Assembly (NCBI RefSeq): GCF_016909175.1
Contig: NZ_JAFBFI010000019.1
Span: forward strand, 1-61,738
DNA length: 61,738 bases
Source of the DNA: Peribacillus deserti
GTDB taxonomy: Bacteria > Bacillota > Bacilli > Bacillales > DSM-1321
Reading direction: 5' to 3'
The translations under genes and the position numbers were made by a program. Positions 28,339 to 36,710 of this stretch are shown here, in pieces (within the stretch, counting starts at the first letter, position 1; each line of letters begins with the position of its first letter). The notes beneath the pieces are model-generated. The model ran no database searches and was not told where the DNA came from. It saw only the letters and a program-made list of their open reading frames with translations.

Positions 28339-29769
28339 ATGGCAAAAGAATTTGTTAAAGATGTAACAGCGATGGATGAAGATTTTGCAAGGTGGTACAC
28401 CGATGTCGTAACAAAAGCCGATTTAATTGATTACTCGAGCGTAAGAGGCTCCATGATTATCCGCCCATATGGCTATGCTTTATGGGAAAATATCAAGCAG
28501 GAACTAGACACTCGCTTTAAAGAAACGGGTCATGAAAATGTCTATATGCCGTTATTTATTCCCGAGAGCCTGCTTCAAAAGGAGAAGGACCATATCGAAG
28601 GTTTTGCGCCTGAGGTGGCATGGGTCACACACGGGGGTGAAGAAAAGCTGGCCGAGAGACTGTGTGTCCGCCCAACTTCAGAGGTACTGTTTGCCGAGCA
28701 TTATAGAAACATCATCCATTCCCATAGAGATTTGCCAAAGCTTTATAATCAATGGTCTAATGTTGTCCGCTGGGAGAAAACAACGCGCCCCTTTTTAAGA
28801 ACACTGGAGTTTTTATGGCAGGAAGGGCATACCTGCCACTCAACGGACGAGGAAGCATTAGAAGAAACCGTAAGGATGCTTGAAGTGTATGCAGAGGTTT
28901 GTGAAAAGGTATTAGCCATTCCAGTTGTAAAAGGGCAGAAAACGGATAAAGAAAAATTTGCAGGTGCGAAGCTGACTTATACCATCGAGAGCTTAATGCA
29001 TGATGGAAAGGCTTTACAGTCTGGCACTTCTCACCACTTAGGCCAAGGGTTCGCAAAGGCATTTGGTATCCAGTTTACGGACAGAGAGGGCAAGCTTCAG
29101 TACGTTCACCAGACTTCATGGGGCTTTACAACCCGCATCATCGGAGCCATGATTATGGTACATGGGGATGACAGAGGATTAGTCATTCCGCCGAATGCAG
29201 CTCCAATCCAGCTTATGATTGTGCCGATCGCCCAGCATAAGGAAGGTGTCCTCGACTATGCGTACCAGCTGAAGAACAGTCTTTCTAAAGTCCTTCGTGC
29301 AGATATAGATGCGAGTGACAAAAAACCGGGCTGGAAATTTAATGAATACGAAATGAAAGGAATACCTTTGCGCCTTGAGGTAGGTCCAAAGGATATTGAA
29401 AAAAATCAAGTGGTTCTGGCCAGACGCGATACCGGCGAGAAGATCATTGTTGCTGCTGATTCTATTGAATCCACCGTCCATGAGCTTCTTGAAGACATTC
29501 AACAGAACTTATACCGGAAAGCAATAGAGCATAGAGAACAAAAAACAACACCTGCCGTCACCTTGGAAGAACTAAAGCAGATCGTAGAAACAAAAGCGGG
29601 GTTCATTAAAGCTATGTGGTGCGGTGATAGAGCGTGCGAAGACCAAATAAAAGAAGAGACAGGGGCCACCTCCAGATGCATACCAATCGAACAGGAGAAG
29701 GTGTCTGAACAATGTGTCTGCTGCGGCAGGAAGGCTCTTCAGATGGTATATTGGGCGAAAGCTTATTAA
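28339..29769 (+). CDS. proS: Proline--tRNA ligase, archaeal/eukaryotic type
   Basis: 476 aa, class II synthetase of the ProS type 3. It lacks the editing insert of the long bacterial enzyme and has class II motif 2 around [20 protein letters not shown] and motif 3 around [19 protein letters not shown]-terminal zinc-type cluster is visible: WCGDRACED and QCVCCGR, and the chain ends in the conserved Tyr (WAKAY). It charges tRNA-Pro. Under T-box control. Bacilli with this form often carry a second bacterial-type proS elsewhere; none is in this window. Confidence 0.95.
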   Translation: MAKEFVKDVTAMDEDFARWYTDVVTKADLIDYSSVRGSMIIRPYGYALWENIKQELDTRFKETGHENVYMPLFIPESLLQKEKDHIEGFAPEVAWVTHGGEEKLAERLCVRPTSEVLFAEHYRNIIHSHRDLPKLYNQWSNVVRWEKTTRPFLRTLEFLWQEGHTCHSTDEEALEETVRMLEVYAEVCEKVLAIPVVKGQKTDKEKFAGAKLTYTIESLMHDGKALQSGTSHHLGQGFAKAFGIQFTDREGKLQYVHQTSWGFTTRIIGAMIMVHGDDRGLVIPPNAAPIQLMIVPIAQHKEGVLDYAYQLKNSLSKVLRADIDASDKKPGWKFNEYEMKGIPLRLEVGPKDIEKNQVVLARRDTGEKIIVAADSIESTVHELLEDIQQNLYRKAIEHREQKTTPAVTLEELKQIVETKAGFIKAMWCGDRACEDQIKEETGATSRCIPIEQEKVSEQCVCCGRKALQMVYWAKAY

Positions 29770-29811
29770 TCCGTTGGACTCGCTCAGTGGGAAAATGAAA
29801 TATATATATGC

Positions 29812-29849
29812 AAAAAAGCTGCTATACCACAGGGTACGGCAGCTTTTTT
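29812..29849. terminator. Terminator of proS and of the VOC gene
   Basis: AAAAAAGCTGC, 15 bases, GGCAGCTTTTTT; suitable in both directions. Confidence 0.85.
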
Positions 29850-29860
29850 CTTTGAGCAGC

Positions 29861-30226
29861 TTATTTCTGGTAATTAAGAAGCCAGCCAATTCCAAATTGG
29901 TCAATTAAGTTGGCGTGAATGGCGCCCCAAAACGTATCCTGAAGTTCAACTGTGACGGTACCGCCCTGACTTAACGAGTGGTATACCTTTCGAATTTCGT
30001 CTTCCGTTTCACATTCAAGAGAGATCCGGATCTGATCGCCATTAGTAACTTTGCCAAATGAATCAGAAAAGTGAATCACGCTTACCCCTAAATGAAGCTC
30101 TGCATGCAAGCATTTGCCCTCTTCTGTATTTTGGACATTTTTAATTTCGCCGCCAAGTAAGCTCTGGTAATGCTTCATTACTTGCTGGCAATTATCGATA
30201 AATATATAAGGACTAGCACTTTTCAT
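29861..30226 (-). CDS. VOC/PhnB-like protein
   Basis: 121 aa, glyoxalase/bleomycin-resistance fold of the PhnB/YjdN type: SPYIFIDNCQQVMKHYQSLLGG at the start, HAELHLGVSVIHFSD in the middle, and the ending WGAIHANLIDQFGIGWLLN. These are dimeric; no activity can be assigned. ATG 30226 was chosen over ATG 30232 because GGGGAGG sits 8 bases before it. Confidence 0.85.
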   Translation of the reverse strand: MKSASPYIFIDNCQQVMKHYQSLLGGEIKNVQNTEEGKCLHAELHLGVSVIHFSDSFGKVTNGDQIRISLECETEDEIRKVYHSLSQGGTVTVELQDTFWGAIHANLIDQFGIGWLLNYQK

Positions 30227-30310
30227 TTTCATATCCTCCCCGGTAAAGCTTTACTAATTCTATCGTACATGAAAGGATTCCCGGAAACAAACTTATGCAA
30301 GAAAGCGGTC

Positions 30311-30859
30311 TTAACGTATTTTTATATCTATAGCTTCTACAGGAGGCTCGGGCCTTTTATTTACCCAGGATTCAAAAAGCGGTCCATCCACTCCATAAAC
30401 AGGATCTTTGTCTGGCAGCGGAACCTGTTTGATGTCTTCTATCGCTGCTATTCTTTCTTCTTGTTTTCCGGTTCGAAGGTTATGCTCCATGCCGTCTGGA
30501 TAAGCTCCCGCTACTTCGAAATCAGGGCTTGATGAAATGTTTATATGGCCCGTGCCGGCTGGGAGTACGAGGACGTCACCCTCTGTGACATCAAATTCTT
30601 TTCCAGCTTCCCCGCCAAGCTTAATACGCGCATGTCCTTTTATAACACCTAGGACTTCGTGAGTATTACTATGGAAATGGTGATAATTAAAAACTCCGCC
30701 TGTCCAGCTGTTAAGCCAATTATTTTTATTAAAAATCTTCTCTATATCACTTTCTTTGCCTTTAAATGCCCCTGAATAAATAATCACAGGCAAAGAGGGG
30801 TTATTAGGAATCGTTCCATCTTCCTCGAACATAAACGTCTGGACTTCAAGCTTTTCCAT
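30311..30859 (-). CDS. Cupin-domain protein, YjlB-like
   Basis: 182 aa. Cupin motif 1 is YHHFHSNTHEVLGVIKGHA (His residues and Glu as metal ligands), motif 2 is GDVLVLPAGTGHINI. The N-terminal ~45 residues precede the barrel and the C-terminal ~50 follow it, as in YjlB. Probably a metal-binding sugar or small-molecule enzyme; the substrate is not known. Confidence 0.82.
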   Translation of the reverse strand: MEKLEVQTFMFEEDGTIPNNPSLPVIIYSGAFKGKESDIEKIFNKNNWLNSWTGGVFNYHHFHSNTHEVLGVIKGHARIKLGGEAGKEFDVTEGDVLVLPAGTGHINISSSPDFEVAGAYPDGMEHNLRTGKQEERIAAIEDIKQVPLPDKDPVYGVDGPLFESWVNKRPEPPVEAIDIKIR

Positions 30860-30979
30860 ACATATCCCTCAATTCATCTTTTGGTAGGGAATTTCCCCTT
30901 AATAATGAAATTTAAACAAACGTTTAATTAGTTTTTTAAATTATGAGGTAAACCAAAATTTTTTATATTGAAAATAAAA

Positions 30980-31009
30980 AAGTCCCTGTCCGCTTGGGAA
31001 CAGAGACTA
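30980..31009 (-). terminator. Terminator of the amino-acid ABC operon
   Basis: AGTC-CCTGT and ACAG-A-GACT form a stem with one bulge, followed by a long T run on the minus strand. Confidence 0.7.
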
Positions 31010-31031
31010 GGGTAAGAGTTAGTCAGATATA

Positions 31032-31715
31032 TTAAGTTTTAGTATATACGCTGAATTTTCGTTCTAGAAACTCCTGATATATAGATACCAGTGTGCAGAT
31101 TCCCCAATAAATCAGGGCTACAACGATGTACATAGTCATGTAGTCGAATTCCCTGCCTCCGACAATCTTTGCCTTTTGAAAAAGTTCAGGAACTGTAATC
31201 ATGGCAGCCAGCGAAGATGCTTTAATCAGATCTAGCAGTACATTGGCCAGCGGAGGGACGGCAATTCGGACAGCTTGAGGAAGGATGATTCCCTTTAATG
31301 TCTGCCAGTAAGATAATCCCAGAGAAGACGCAGCTTCCCATTGACCTTTATCAATGGAGGTAATAGCTGAACGGTTAATTTCTGCCATATAGGCAGCGCT
31401 ATTAAGGCTGAAACCAATCACGGCAGCGGTTACGGCACTAAACTCTATTCCAATCACAGGAAATCCAAAGTATAGCAGGAAGAGAACTACAAGAATAGGA
31501 ACCCCTCTCATGAAGGAGATGTAGGCTCTTGCCGGCCAGCGCAAGAAAGGCGTTTTAGAGGTCCGCCCCAATGCTAAAAAAAAGCCGATTACTAATCCAA
31601 CTGCCATGCTTACGAAAGAAATCAGCAGGGTATATCCAATTCCCTGAAGAATATAGGGGAGTGATTCTAAGGCTAACTGAGGATTAAAAAGGTATTCCCA
31701 ATGTATATTCTCCAT
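31032..31715 (-). CDS. Amino-acid ABC transporter permease (HisM-type)
   Basis: 227 aa, five or so membrane helices. The EAA loop is EAASSLGLSYWQTLKGIILPQA near residue 147. It resembles YckA of B. subtilis and other polar amino-acid permeases. It follows the binding-protein gene at 22 bp. No ATP-binding subunit gene is adjacent, so one must come from elsewhere. Confidence 0.9.
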   Translation of the reverse strand: MENIHWEYLFNPQLALESLPYILQGIGYTLLISFVSMAVGLVIGFFLALGRTSKTPFLRWPARAYISFMRGVPILVVLFLLYFGFPVIGIEFSAVTAAVIGFSLNSAAYMAEINRSAITSIDKGQWEAASSLGLSYWQTLKGIILPQAVRIAVPPLANVLLDLIKASSLAAMITVPELFQKAKIVGGREFDYMTMYIVVALIYWGICTLVSIYQEFLERKFSVYTKT

Positions 31716-31737
31716 GATTCCTCTCCCTTACTATCCT

Positions 31738-32577
31738 TTAGTCCTGGAACTCTACATCTGGTTTTTTAGATACGTCAGCGCCTTCATAGTATTGCTTAGA
31801 CAACTTAGCTAAAGTTCCGTCCTGCTTCATTTCATCAAGTGCCTCGTTCATTTTATCAGCAAGCTCAGTGCTGCCTTTTTTCAAAATAATAGCCTGGTTA
31901 TTAGGATAATATTTGATATCCGGATGAATCGTGATATCTAATTCCTTATAAAAACCTGCTGCTAATCTTTGAAGGTAGTAGTCGTTTAAAATAACATCAG
32001 TGCGGCCAGCTGCCAGGTCTTTCATATATTGATCACTTGAAGCATTATCATAGATAACTTCTTTTGCTCCATGCTTGCGGGCAATTTCCATAAATACCGT
32101 GGTTGCCTCTCCCGCGGCTTTTTTACCTTTTAAATCATGCAGCGTTTTAATCCCGGATAAATCACTCTTCCGTACCATTGCGGTTCCATAAGAATATTTG
32201 TATGGTTTCGTAAAATCAAATTTTTCCTTACGGTCATCCGTAATCGAAATGTCGTTAGCTGCCAGATCAACTTTTCCGCTGTTAACAGATGCTAACATAC
32301 CGTCAAATGCCATTTCTGAAAACTCAACTTTTAGCTTCAATCTTTTAGCTGCTTCACGAACAAGCTCTACCTCATAGCCAGTGAGTTCTTTTGTTTTTTC
32401 ATCATGATAAGAAGTAGGGTATAGTGTACCGGAAGTTGCCACCACAATCTTGCCTTCTTTTTTAATTTGATCCCAGGCAGTGGTTTCCTTCTTTTCTTTA
32501 TTTCCGCCATTTCCGCATGCTGCAATCACAAGGGAAATGGTTAGTATAAGAACGATAGCAGTAAATCTCTTAAACAT
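31738..32577 (-). CDS. Amino-acid ABC transporter substrate-binding lipoprotein
   Basis: 279 aa. Lipoprotein signal with VIAAC (Cys21), then a family 3 binding-protein fold: TGYEVELVREAAKRL, DLAANDISITDDRKEKFDFT, and the C-terminal LDEMKQDGTLAKLSKQYYEG. It resembles YckB and cystine-type receptors; the ligand is not certain. RBS is AAGGAGG. First gene of a two-gene operon. Confidence 0.9.
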   Translation of the reverse strand: MFKRFTAIVLILTISLVIAACGNGGNKEKKETTAWDQIKKEGKIVVATSGTLYPTSYHDEKTKELTGYEVELVREAAKRLKLKVEFSEMAFDGMLASVNSGKVDLAANDISITDDRKEKFDFTKPYKYSYGTAMVRKSDLSGIKTLHDLKGKKAAGEATTVFMEIARKHGAKEVIYDNASSDQYMKDLAAGRTDVILNDYYLQRLAAGFYKELDITIHPDIKYYPNNQAIILKKGSTELADKMNEALDEMKQDGTLAKLSKQYYEGADVSKKPDVEFQD

Positions 32578-32668
32578 GTAAATCCTCCTTTAATCTGTTA
32601 ATTCATTCAAAACATTAGCATGTGTTACAGGAATCCGCAAATGTTAAAAAATTTTGAAAAAACCTTCC

Positions 32669-32690
32669 AAACCTTATTATAATAAGGTTT
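32669..32690. promoter_or_regulatory. 22-bp perfect palindrome upstream of the ABC operon
   Basis: AAACCTTATTATAATAAGGTTT is its own reverse complement, 92 bp before the binding-protein ATG. Could be an operator, or a short AT-rich terminator. Confidence 0.5.
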
Positions 32691-32826
32691 AGGAAAAATA
32701 TGTCTAAATGTTGGAAGTCTTTTGCTTTGAGATATAGGAGATTAGGAAATTCGGGGTTAAAAGTAAGTGAAATAAGTCTGTGCAGCTACTTAACGTTTTA
32801 ATTCAATTTATATCAATTATTAAAAG

Positions 32827-33051
32827 TTGGAAAAGGCAATTCAATTAGAAACTGTATCGAAGGAGCTAGGTTCGACTCATTCACAGCAGGCTATATCTTG
32901 GGGGCTTGGAAACAAAAATGTATCAAATGCATTAGCAGGCGCTTCATCTCTCGAGCAAATAGAAGAGGAGACTACTAATTTCCTTGAACTTCCTGACACA
33001 ATCATGACCAAAATAGATCGTATACTAGACATTAAAATCACCTTCATGTGA
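32827..33051 (+). pseudogene. C-terminal fragment of an aldo/keto reductase
   Basis: 74 codons from TTG 32827. It reads LETVSKELGSTHSQQAISWG, GNKNVSNALAGASSLEQIEE, and LPDTIMTKIDRIL, the last quarter of a Kv-beta-like aldo/keto reductase. A stop codon (32821) sits directly before it and nothing upstream continues the family, so the rest has been lost. A terminator follows. Confidence 0.75.
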
Positions 33052-33060
33052 AGGTGATTT
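33035..33060. repeat. 26-bp palindrome, first copy
   Basis: AAATCACCTTCATGTGAAGGTGATTT overlaps the end of the aldo/keto reductase fragment. An identical copy is at 33222-33247. A further hairpin (GCTGTCGAC/GTCGACAGC) with a T run follows at 33065-33092. Confidence 0.8.
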
Positions 33061-33107
33061 CCAGGCTGTCGACAAAGTCGACAGCTATTTTTTATTAATA
33101 TTTACCC

Positions 33108-33153
33108 CTCAATATATAGTGCTTAACTTTAAGAAAAGCCACCATATATGCAA
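33108..33153 (+). promoter_or_regulatory. NrdR-box-like pair without an adjacent nrd gene
   Basis: CTCAATATATAGTG (33108-33121) and CACCATATATGCAA (33141-33154) lie 32 bp apart centre to centre, the spacing expected for NrdR tetramer sites. No ribonucleotide reductase gene follows. They may be a relic. Confidence 0.4.
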
Positions 33154-33221
33154 GAAATAAATTGACAAACCTCATTTTTCGAGACAAAGTTTGTTTGAAA
33201 TTGATTTTGTCTACACTCTGA

Positions 33222-33247
33222 AATCACCTTCATGTGAAGGTGATTTC
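33222..33247. repeat. 26-bp palindrome, second copy
   Basis: Exact copy of the palindrome at 33035-33060, placed just past the stop of the minus-strand GNAT gene, where it could act as a terminator. Confidence 0.8.
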
Positions 33248-33256
33248 TTTAGACAT

Positions 33257-33715
33257 TCAGCTTTGTTGATCGTTCGATACAATCAAATTATAAGAAATAA
33301 ATTCCGTTTCCTGCTGATATCCGTATTTTTCATAGAGGCTTTGTGCCGAAGTATTTTCATTCGCCGTCTGCAAGGAAAGCCCTTTTGCTCCAGACTTAAT
33401 CGCATACTCCTTAGCAGCATCCAATAATTGCTTTCCTACACCCAGTTTTCTTGCATTTTCATGAACGTACAGATCGTTGAGGATGAGTGACCTTTTCATT
33501 GATACGGAAGAAAAAGAAGGATATAACTGGGTGAAGCCAGCATATCTGCCTTCTTTGACAGCTGTAAAAATAATAGAGTCCCGATTGATAAGCCTTTCGG
33601 TTATAAATGCCCTCGCAGCTTTTAGATCAGAGGGCTGCTCGTAAAATACCCGGTACAGGTTAAAGATTTCGGAAATGCCATCCAGATCATTAATAGTAGC
33701 CTGATAAATTTTCAT
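33257..33715 (-). CDS. GNAT acetyltransferase
   Basis: 152 aa. Acetyl-CoA binding loop ARKLGVGKQLLDAAKEYA near residue 92 and the motif NTSAQSLYEKYGY near 128. It resembles unassigned Bacillus acetyltransferases with a LYRVFYEQPSDL N-terminal segment. ATG 33715 has GAGGTG before it; the upstream ATG has no ribosome site. Substrate unknown. Confidence 0.88.
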   Translation of the reverse strand: MKIYQATINDLDGISEIFNLYRVFYEQPSDLKAARAFITERLINRDSIIFTAVKEGRYAGFTQLYPSFSSVSMKRSLILNDLYVHENARKLGVGKQLLDAAKEYAIKSGAKGLSLQTANENTSAQSLYEKYGYQQETEFISYNLIVSNDQQS

Positions 33716-33845
33716 GGTACACCTCATATCATTTTTTTAGACTAGAAGAATGGCAATTACGTGGAGTTTTTCTGGATGAAAAGGTCTTGTAGATTATGTA
33801 TTTAATCAGCTTCCGCTATAGGAACAGCTGTTTTTTTACTTAAAA

Positions 33846-34026
33846 GCTCTGTTAAACATGCCTGTTGATTTCCGCTGCAGGCACTCGCTTTCCGCGGGCG
33901 GTCCGGGAGCCTCCTCGGCGTAAAACGCCTGTGGGGTCTCCCTTGACTCGCTTTTCCCGCAGGAGTCTCGCGCCCTCCGTTCCAATCAACATAGTGCCAT
34001 TATCAACATTGAGCTTTAACAGAGCC
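33846..34026 (+). mobile_element. 181-bp MITE-like element, copy 2 (end of pdxT)
   Basis: Same ends and body as the element at 28126. A perfect 9-bp duplication TACTTAAAA flanks it (33837-33845 and 34027-34035). The right duplication contains the stop codon of pdxT, so the insertion fell exactly at the gene's end. On the left it abuts a hairpin (33809-33831) with TTTTTTT. Confidence 0.9.
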
Positions 34027-34029
34027 TAC

Positions 34030-34617
34030 TTAAAACGGAGCACTTACGGATTGCTCTACCATTTCTAAAAAGATGAGTAACACTCCAGGGTCTTCTGTTA
34101 ACTCAGGGTGGAAGGAGCAGACAAGAAGGTGGTCCTGCTTAGCCATAACAATCTTATCCTCGTAGCGGGCTAATACCTCTACTTCACTGCCTGCTTGTTC
34201 AATGTAAGGGGCACGGATAAAAACAGCAGGAAAGGGATTTAATAGCCCCTCAATAGAAAGCTCCGCTTCAAAACTCTCTTTCTGGCGGCCGAACGCGTTT
34301 CTTTGTACAGTTATATCCATAACACCTAGATGGCGGTCTTCCGTTCCGGATAGCCGCTCAGCAAGCAGCACCATCCCTGCACATGTTCCAAATATCGGCT
34401 TCTTTAATGCAGAAAATGCCTGGATTTTTTCAATAAATCCATAGTGATCCATAAGTTTTCTGATTGCCGTACTTTCGCCGCCAGGAATAATTAAAGCATC
34501 CACCTCATCTAATTGGCGGGGCAGTTTAATGACAGTTCCTTCATGGCCTGCAAGCATAATACTCTTGAGATGTTCCTCCACAGCACCCTGTAGTCCAAGG
34601 ACACCAATTGTTGCCAT
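34030..34617 (-). CDS. pdxT: Pyridoxal 5'-phosphate synthase glutaminase subunit PdxT
   Basis: 195 aa, class I glutaminase. Nucleophile Cys in FGTCAGM near residue 79, His in CSFHPELTED near 170, oxyanion region PGGEST near 47. It hydrolyses glutamine and passes ammonia to PdxS. In bacilli it normally follows pdxS directly; here about 1.08 kb of repeats separates them. Its last bases overlap the target duplication of a MITE. Confidence 0.96.
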   Translation of the reverse strand: MATIGVLGLQGAVEEHLKSIMLAGHEGTVIKLPRQLDEVDALIIPGGESTAIRKLMDHYGFIEKIQAFSALKKPIFGTCAGMVLLAERLSGTEDRHLGVMDITVQRNAFGRQKESFEAELSIEGLLNPFPAVFIRAPYIEQAGSEVEVLARYEDKIVMAKQDHLLVCSFHPELTEDPGVLLIFLEMVEQSVSAPF

Positions 34618-34641
34618 AGTGATTACTTCCTTTCATGATAA

Positions 34642-34675
34642 GGCAAAGACGGTGCTGGGTTGCAGGGAGCACCGT
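34642..34675 (-). terminator. Hairpin in the pdxT leader
   Basis: On the minus strand: ACGGTGCT, 13-base loop, AGCACCGT, then CTTTG. It resembles the closing hairpin of the nested repeats and lies 25 bp before the pdxT ATG; it could hinder or attenuate read-through from pdxS. Confidence 0.4.
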
Positions 34676-34834
34676 TTTGGCTTTATTTATGTTATTGAAG
34701 TGATTCAATAAAAAGCACATACCTTCATTATCTGTGCGAAGAACTTTCCTCTACCTCTAACTCACTTAGTTTGTTTTGTCCTTCGCCACTTGTATGAAGG
34801 ACCTTTTTTAACTCAAATAGTTAATTTTGTACTT

Positions 34835-35034
34835 GAAAAGAACCGTTCTTCGCTTTTCTTGTTGTCCAGCTGCGAACTGACACCTTCGGTCATAAGCTAA
34901 TCGCCATCAAAAGGCAAGAGCGGCCTTTCGCTGTCGCCTGTCTTATGCCTGGCTAACGCATAAGTGCGACTAAGCTTCTGTCTTCGCTAACACTCGCCAA
35001 TCAGCAAGTCTACTTTATCAGGTGTCTGCTTTTC
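34835..35034 (+). repeat. Nested-hairpin repeat, copy P1 with extra module
   Basis: Same family as the left-end repeats, opposite orientation. Outer stem GACACCT/AGGTGTC. A segment of about 65 bp (34958-35017) is inserted in the 3' half; a similar segment with CGCCAATCAGCAAG stands alone at about 61350-61412. Confidence 0.8.
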
Positions 35035-35094
35035 ATTTACTGTTTTTATTTAACTTTTTTAGGATCATCATGGTTCTTTAATAAAAGATTATTA

Positions 35095-35216
35095 GAAAAG
35101 CACCGTTCTTCGCTTTTCGTGTTGTCCAGCTGCAAGCTGAGACCCTCGTGTCATAAGCCAGGCCAGCTATGGGAAGAAACACCGCTTCCCATGGTCTTAT
35201 GCATGGGTCTCTGCCT
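35095..35216 (+). repeat. Nested-hairpin repeat, copy P2
   Basis: Outer stem GAGACCC/GGGTCTC and apical stem ATGGGAAG/CTTCCCAT, both changed on both arms relative to P1. Preceded by a spacer GTTCTTTAATAAAAGATT shared with P4 and P5. Confidence 0.8.
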
Positions 35217-35281
35217 TCCAAATAAGTTTTCTACTTACCGGTATAATGGCTATCATTGAGGTCTATATGGGGATGAATAGG

Positions 35282-35415
35282 GAAGGCACCGCTTTCCGCT
35301 TTTCTTGTTGTCTAGCTGCGAACTGACATCCTCGAGTCATAAGCCATCAGTCCATGGAAAGGAAAATCGCTTTCCACGGTCTGCTCGTCTTATGCTTGTC
35401 GGATGTCTGCTTTTC
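35282..35415 (+). repeat. Nested-hairpin repeat, copy P3
   Basis: Outer stem GACATCC/GGATGTC, middle CATAAG/CTTATG, apical TGGAAAG/CTTTCCA. Confidence 0.8.
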
Positions 35416-35477
35416 TTCTAATGGTATTGTATTTAACTAGTTTAAGTTCATCATGGTTCTTTAATAAAAGATTATTA

Positions 35478-35611
35478 GAAAAGCACCGTTCTTCGCTTTT
35501 CTTGTTGTCTAGCTGCGAACTGACACCTTCGGTCATAAGCTAATCGCCATCAAAAGGCAAGAGCGGCCTTTCGCTGTCGCTTGTCTTATGCCTGTCAGGT
35601 GTCTGCTTTTC
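35478..35611 (+). repeat. Nested-hairpin repeat, copy P4
   Basis: Outer stem GACACCT/AGGTGTC; close to P1 but without its extra module. A partial unit (first hairpin only) follows at 35672-35695, ending 3 bp from the pdxS stop. Confidence 0.8.
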
Positions 35612-35698
35612 ATTTACTGTTTTTGTTTAACTTTTTTAGGATCATCATGGTTCTTTAATAAAAGATTATTAGAAAAGCACCGTTCTTCGCTTTTCTTT

Positions 35699-36589
35699 TT
35701 ACCATCCTCGATCTTGCATGCGGTCTTGCGGCTGCAGCTTGGAGATTTCGATTCCTTTCATGGCTGTGCCAAGTTCTTTAGATAGTTCGGCAATTAGTTT
35801 GTAGTCTTTGAAGTGGGTGGTTGCCTGTACGATTGCTCTTGCGAATTTTTCTGGGTTATCTGATTTGAAGATTCCAGATCCTACAAATACGCCGTCAGCT
35901 CCAAGCTCCATCATTAGGGCTGCATCGGCAGGTGTTGCTACTCCGCCGGCAGCAAAGTTTACAACAGGAAGGCGGCCTTCACGTCTGATATCAAGCAGTA
36001 CGTGGTATGGTGCACCTAGATTCTTTGCTTCGGTCATGATTTCGTCTTCGCTCATGTTGATAATTTTACGGATCCCGGCATTTACTGTACGCATATGGCG
36101 GACAGCCTCTACAATGTTACCTGTTCCTGGTTCGCCTTTCGTACGAAGCATGGAAGCTCCTTCACCGATTCTTCTGGCTGCTTCGCCTAGATCACGGCAG
36201 CCGCATACGAATGGTACTGTAAATGTATTTTTTTGAAGGTGGAATTCCTCGTCCGCTGGAGTTAAAACTTCACTTTCATCTAAGTAGTCAACACCCATTG
36301 CTTCTAACACGCGGGCCTCTACAATGTGCCCGATACGTGCTTTCGCCATTACTGGGATTGTAACTGAGTTCATTACTTCTTCCACAATACGGGGATCAGC
36401 CATTCTAGCTACTCCGCCAGCTGCACGAATATCAGAAGGGACTCGTTCAAGCGCCATTACGGCTACGGCTCCTGCCGCTTCAGCAATTTTTGCCTGCTCA
36501 GCATTGATTACATCCATAATTACTCCGCCCTTTTGCATTTGGGCCATCCCACGTTTTACTCGGTCCGTTCCAGTTAAGATCTGAGACAT
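35699..36589 (-). CDS. pdxS: Pyridoxal 5'-phosphate synthase lyase subunit PdxS
   Basis: 296 aa, (beta/alpha)8 barrel. It makes PLP from ribose-5-P, glyceraldehyde-3-P and ammonia from PdxT. Key lysines lie in VMAKARIGH (near residue 81) and [10 protein letters not shown] (near 150); also [10 protein letters not shown] and [11 protein letters not shown]. Divergent from pdxR. Normally cotranscribed with pdxT; here repeats intervene. Confidence 0.98.
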   Translation of the reverse strand: MSQILTGTDRVKRGMAQMQKGGVIMDVINAEQAKIAEAAGAVAVMALERVPSDIRAAGGVARMADPRIVEEVMNSVTIPVMAKARIGHIVEARVLEAMGVDYLDESEVLTPADEEFHLQKNTFTVPFVCGCRDLGEAARRIGEGASMLRTKGEPGTGNIVEAVRHMRTVNAGIRKIINMSEDEIMTEAKNLGAPYHVLLDIRREGRLPVVNFAAGGVATPADAALMMELGADGVFVGSGIFKSDNPEKFARAIVQATTHFKDYKLIAELSKELGTAMKGIEISKLQPQDRMQDRGW

Positions 36590-36649
36590 TTATAAATCCC
36601 CCTAAAATTATTTAAAAATTTAATATTTTTAGTATAAAAAGAAGGTGAC

Positions 36650-36677
36650 TTGATTAAAAGTGTCAGTTTTGTATAAA
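36650..36677 (+). promoter_or_regulatory. Possible pdxR promoter
   Basis: TTGATT, 16 bp, TATAAA in the 121-bp space between the divergent pdxS and pdxR genes. The PdxR binding site itself was not identified. Confidence 0.4.
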
Positions 36678-36710
36678 ATAATGAGGTCAGATGTTCAGGA
36701 GGCAATTTTA

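Noticed and set aside
28062-28400. Minus-strand ORF over the proS leader
   Set aside because: It runs through the MITE and T-box leader against the direction of proS and has low-complexity Arg/Pro-rich text typical of a shadow ORF.
31032-32577. Cystine-specific transporter assignment
   Set aside because: Similarity to polar amino-acid systems is clear, but no residue or neighbour fixes cystine as ligand.
35588-35785. Small ORF across the repeat and the end of pdxS
   Set aside because: It reads repeat DNA and pdxS antisense; no homology to any protein I know.
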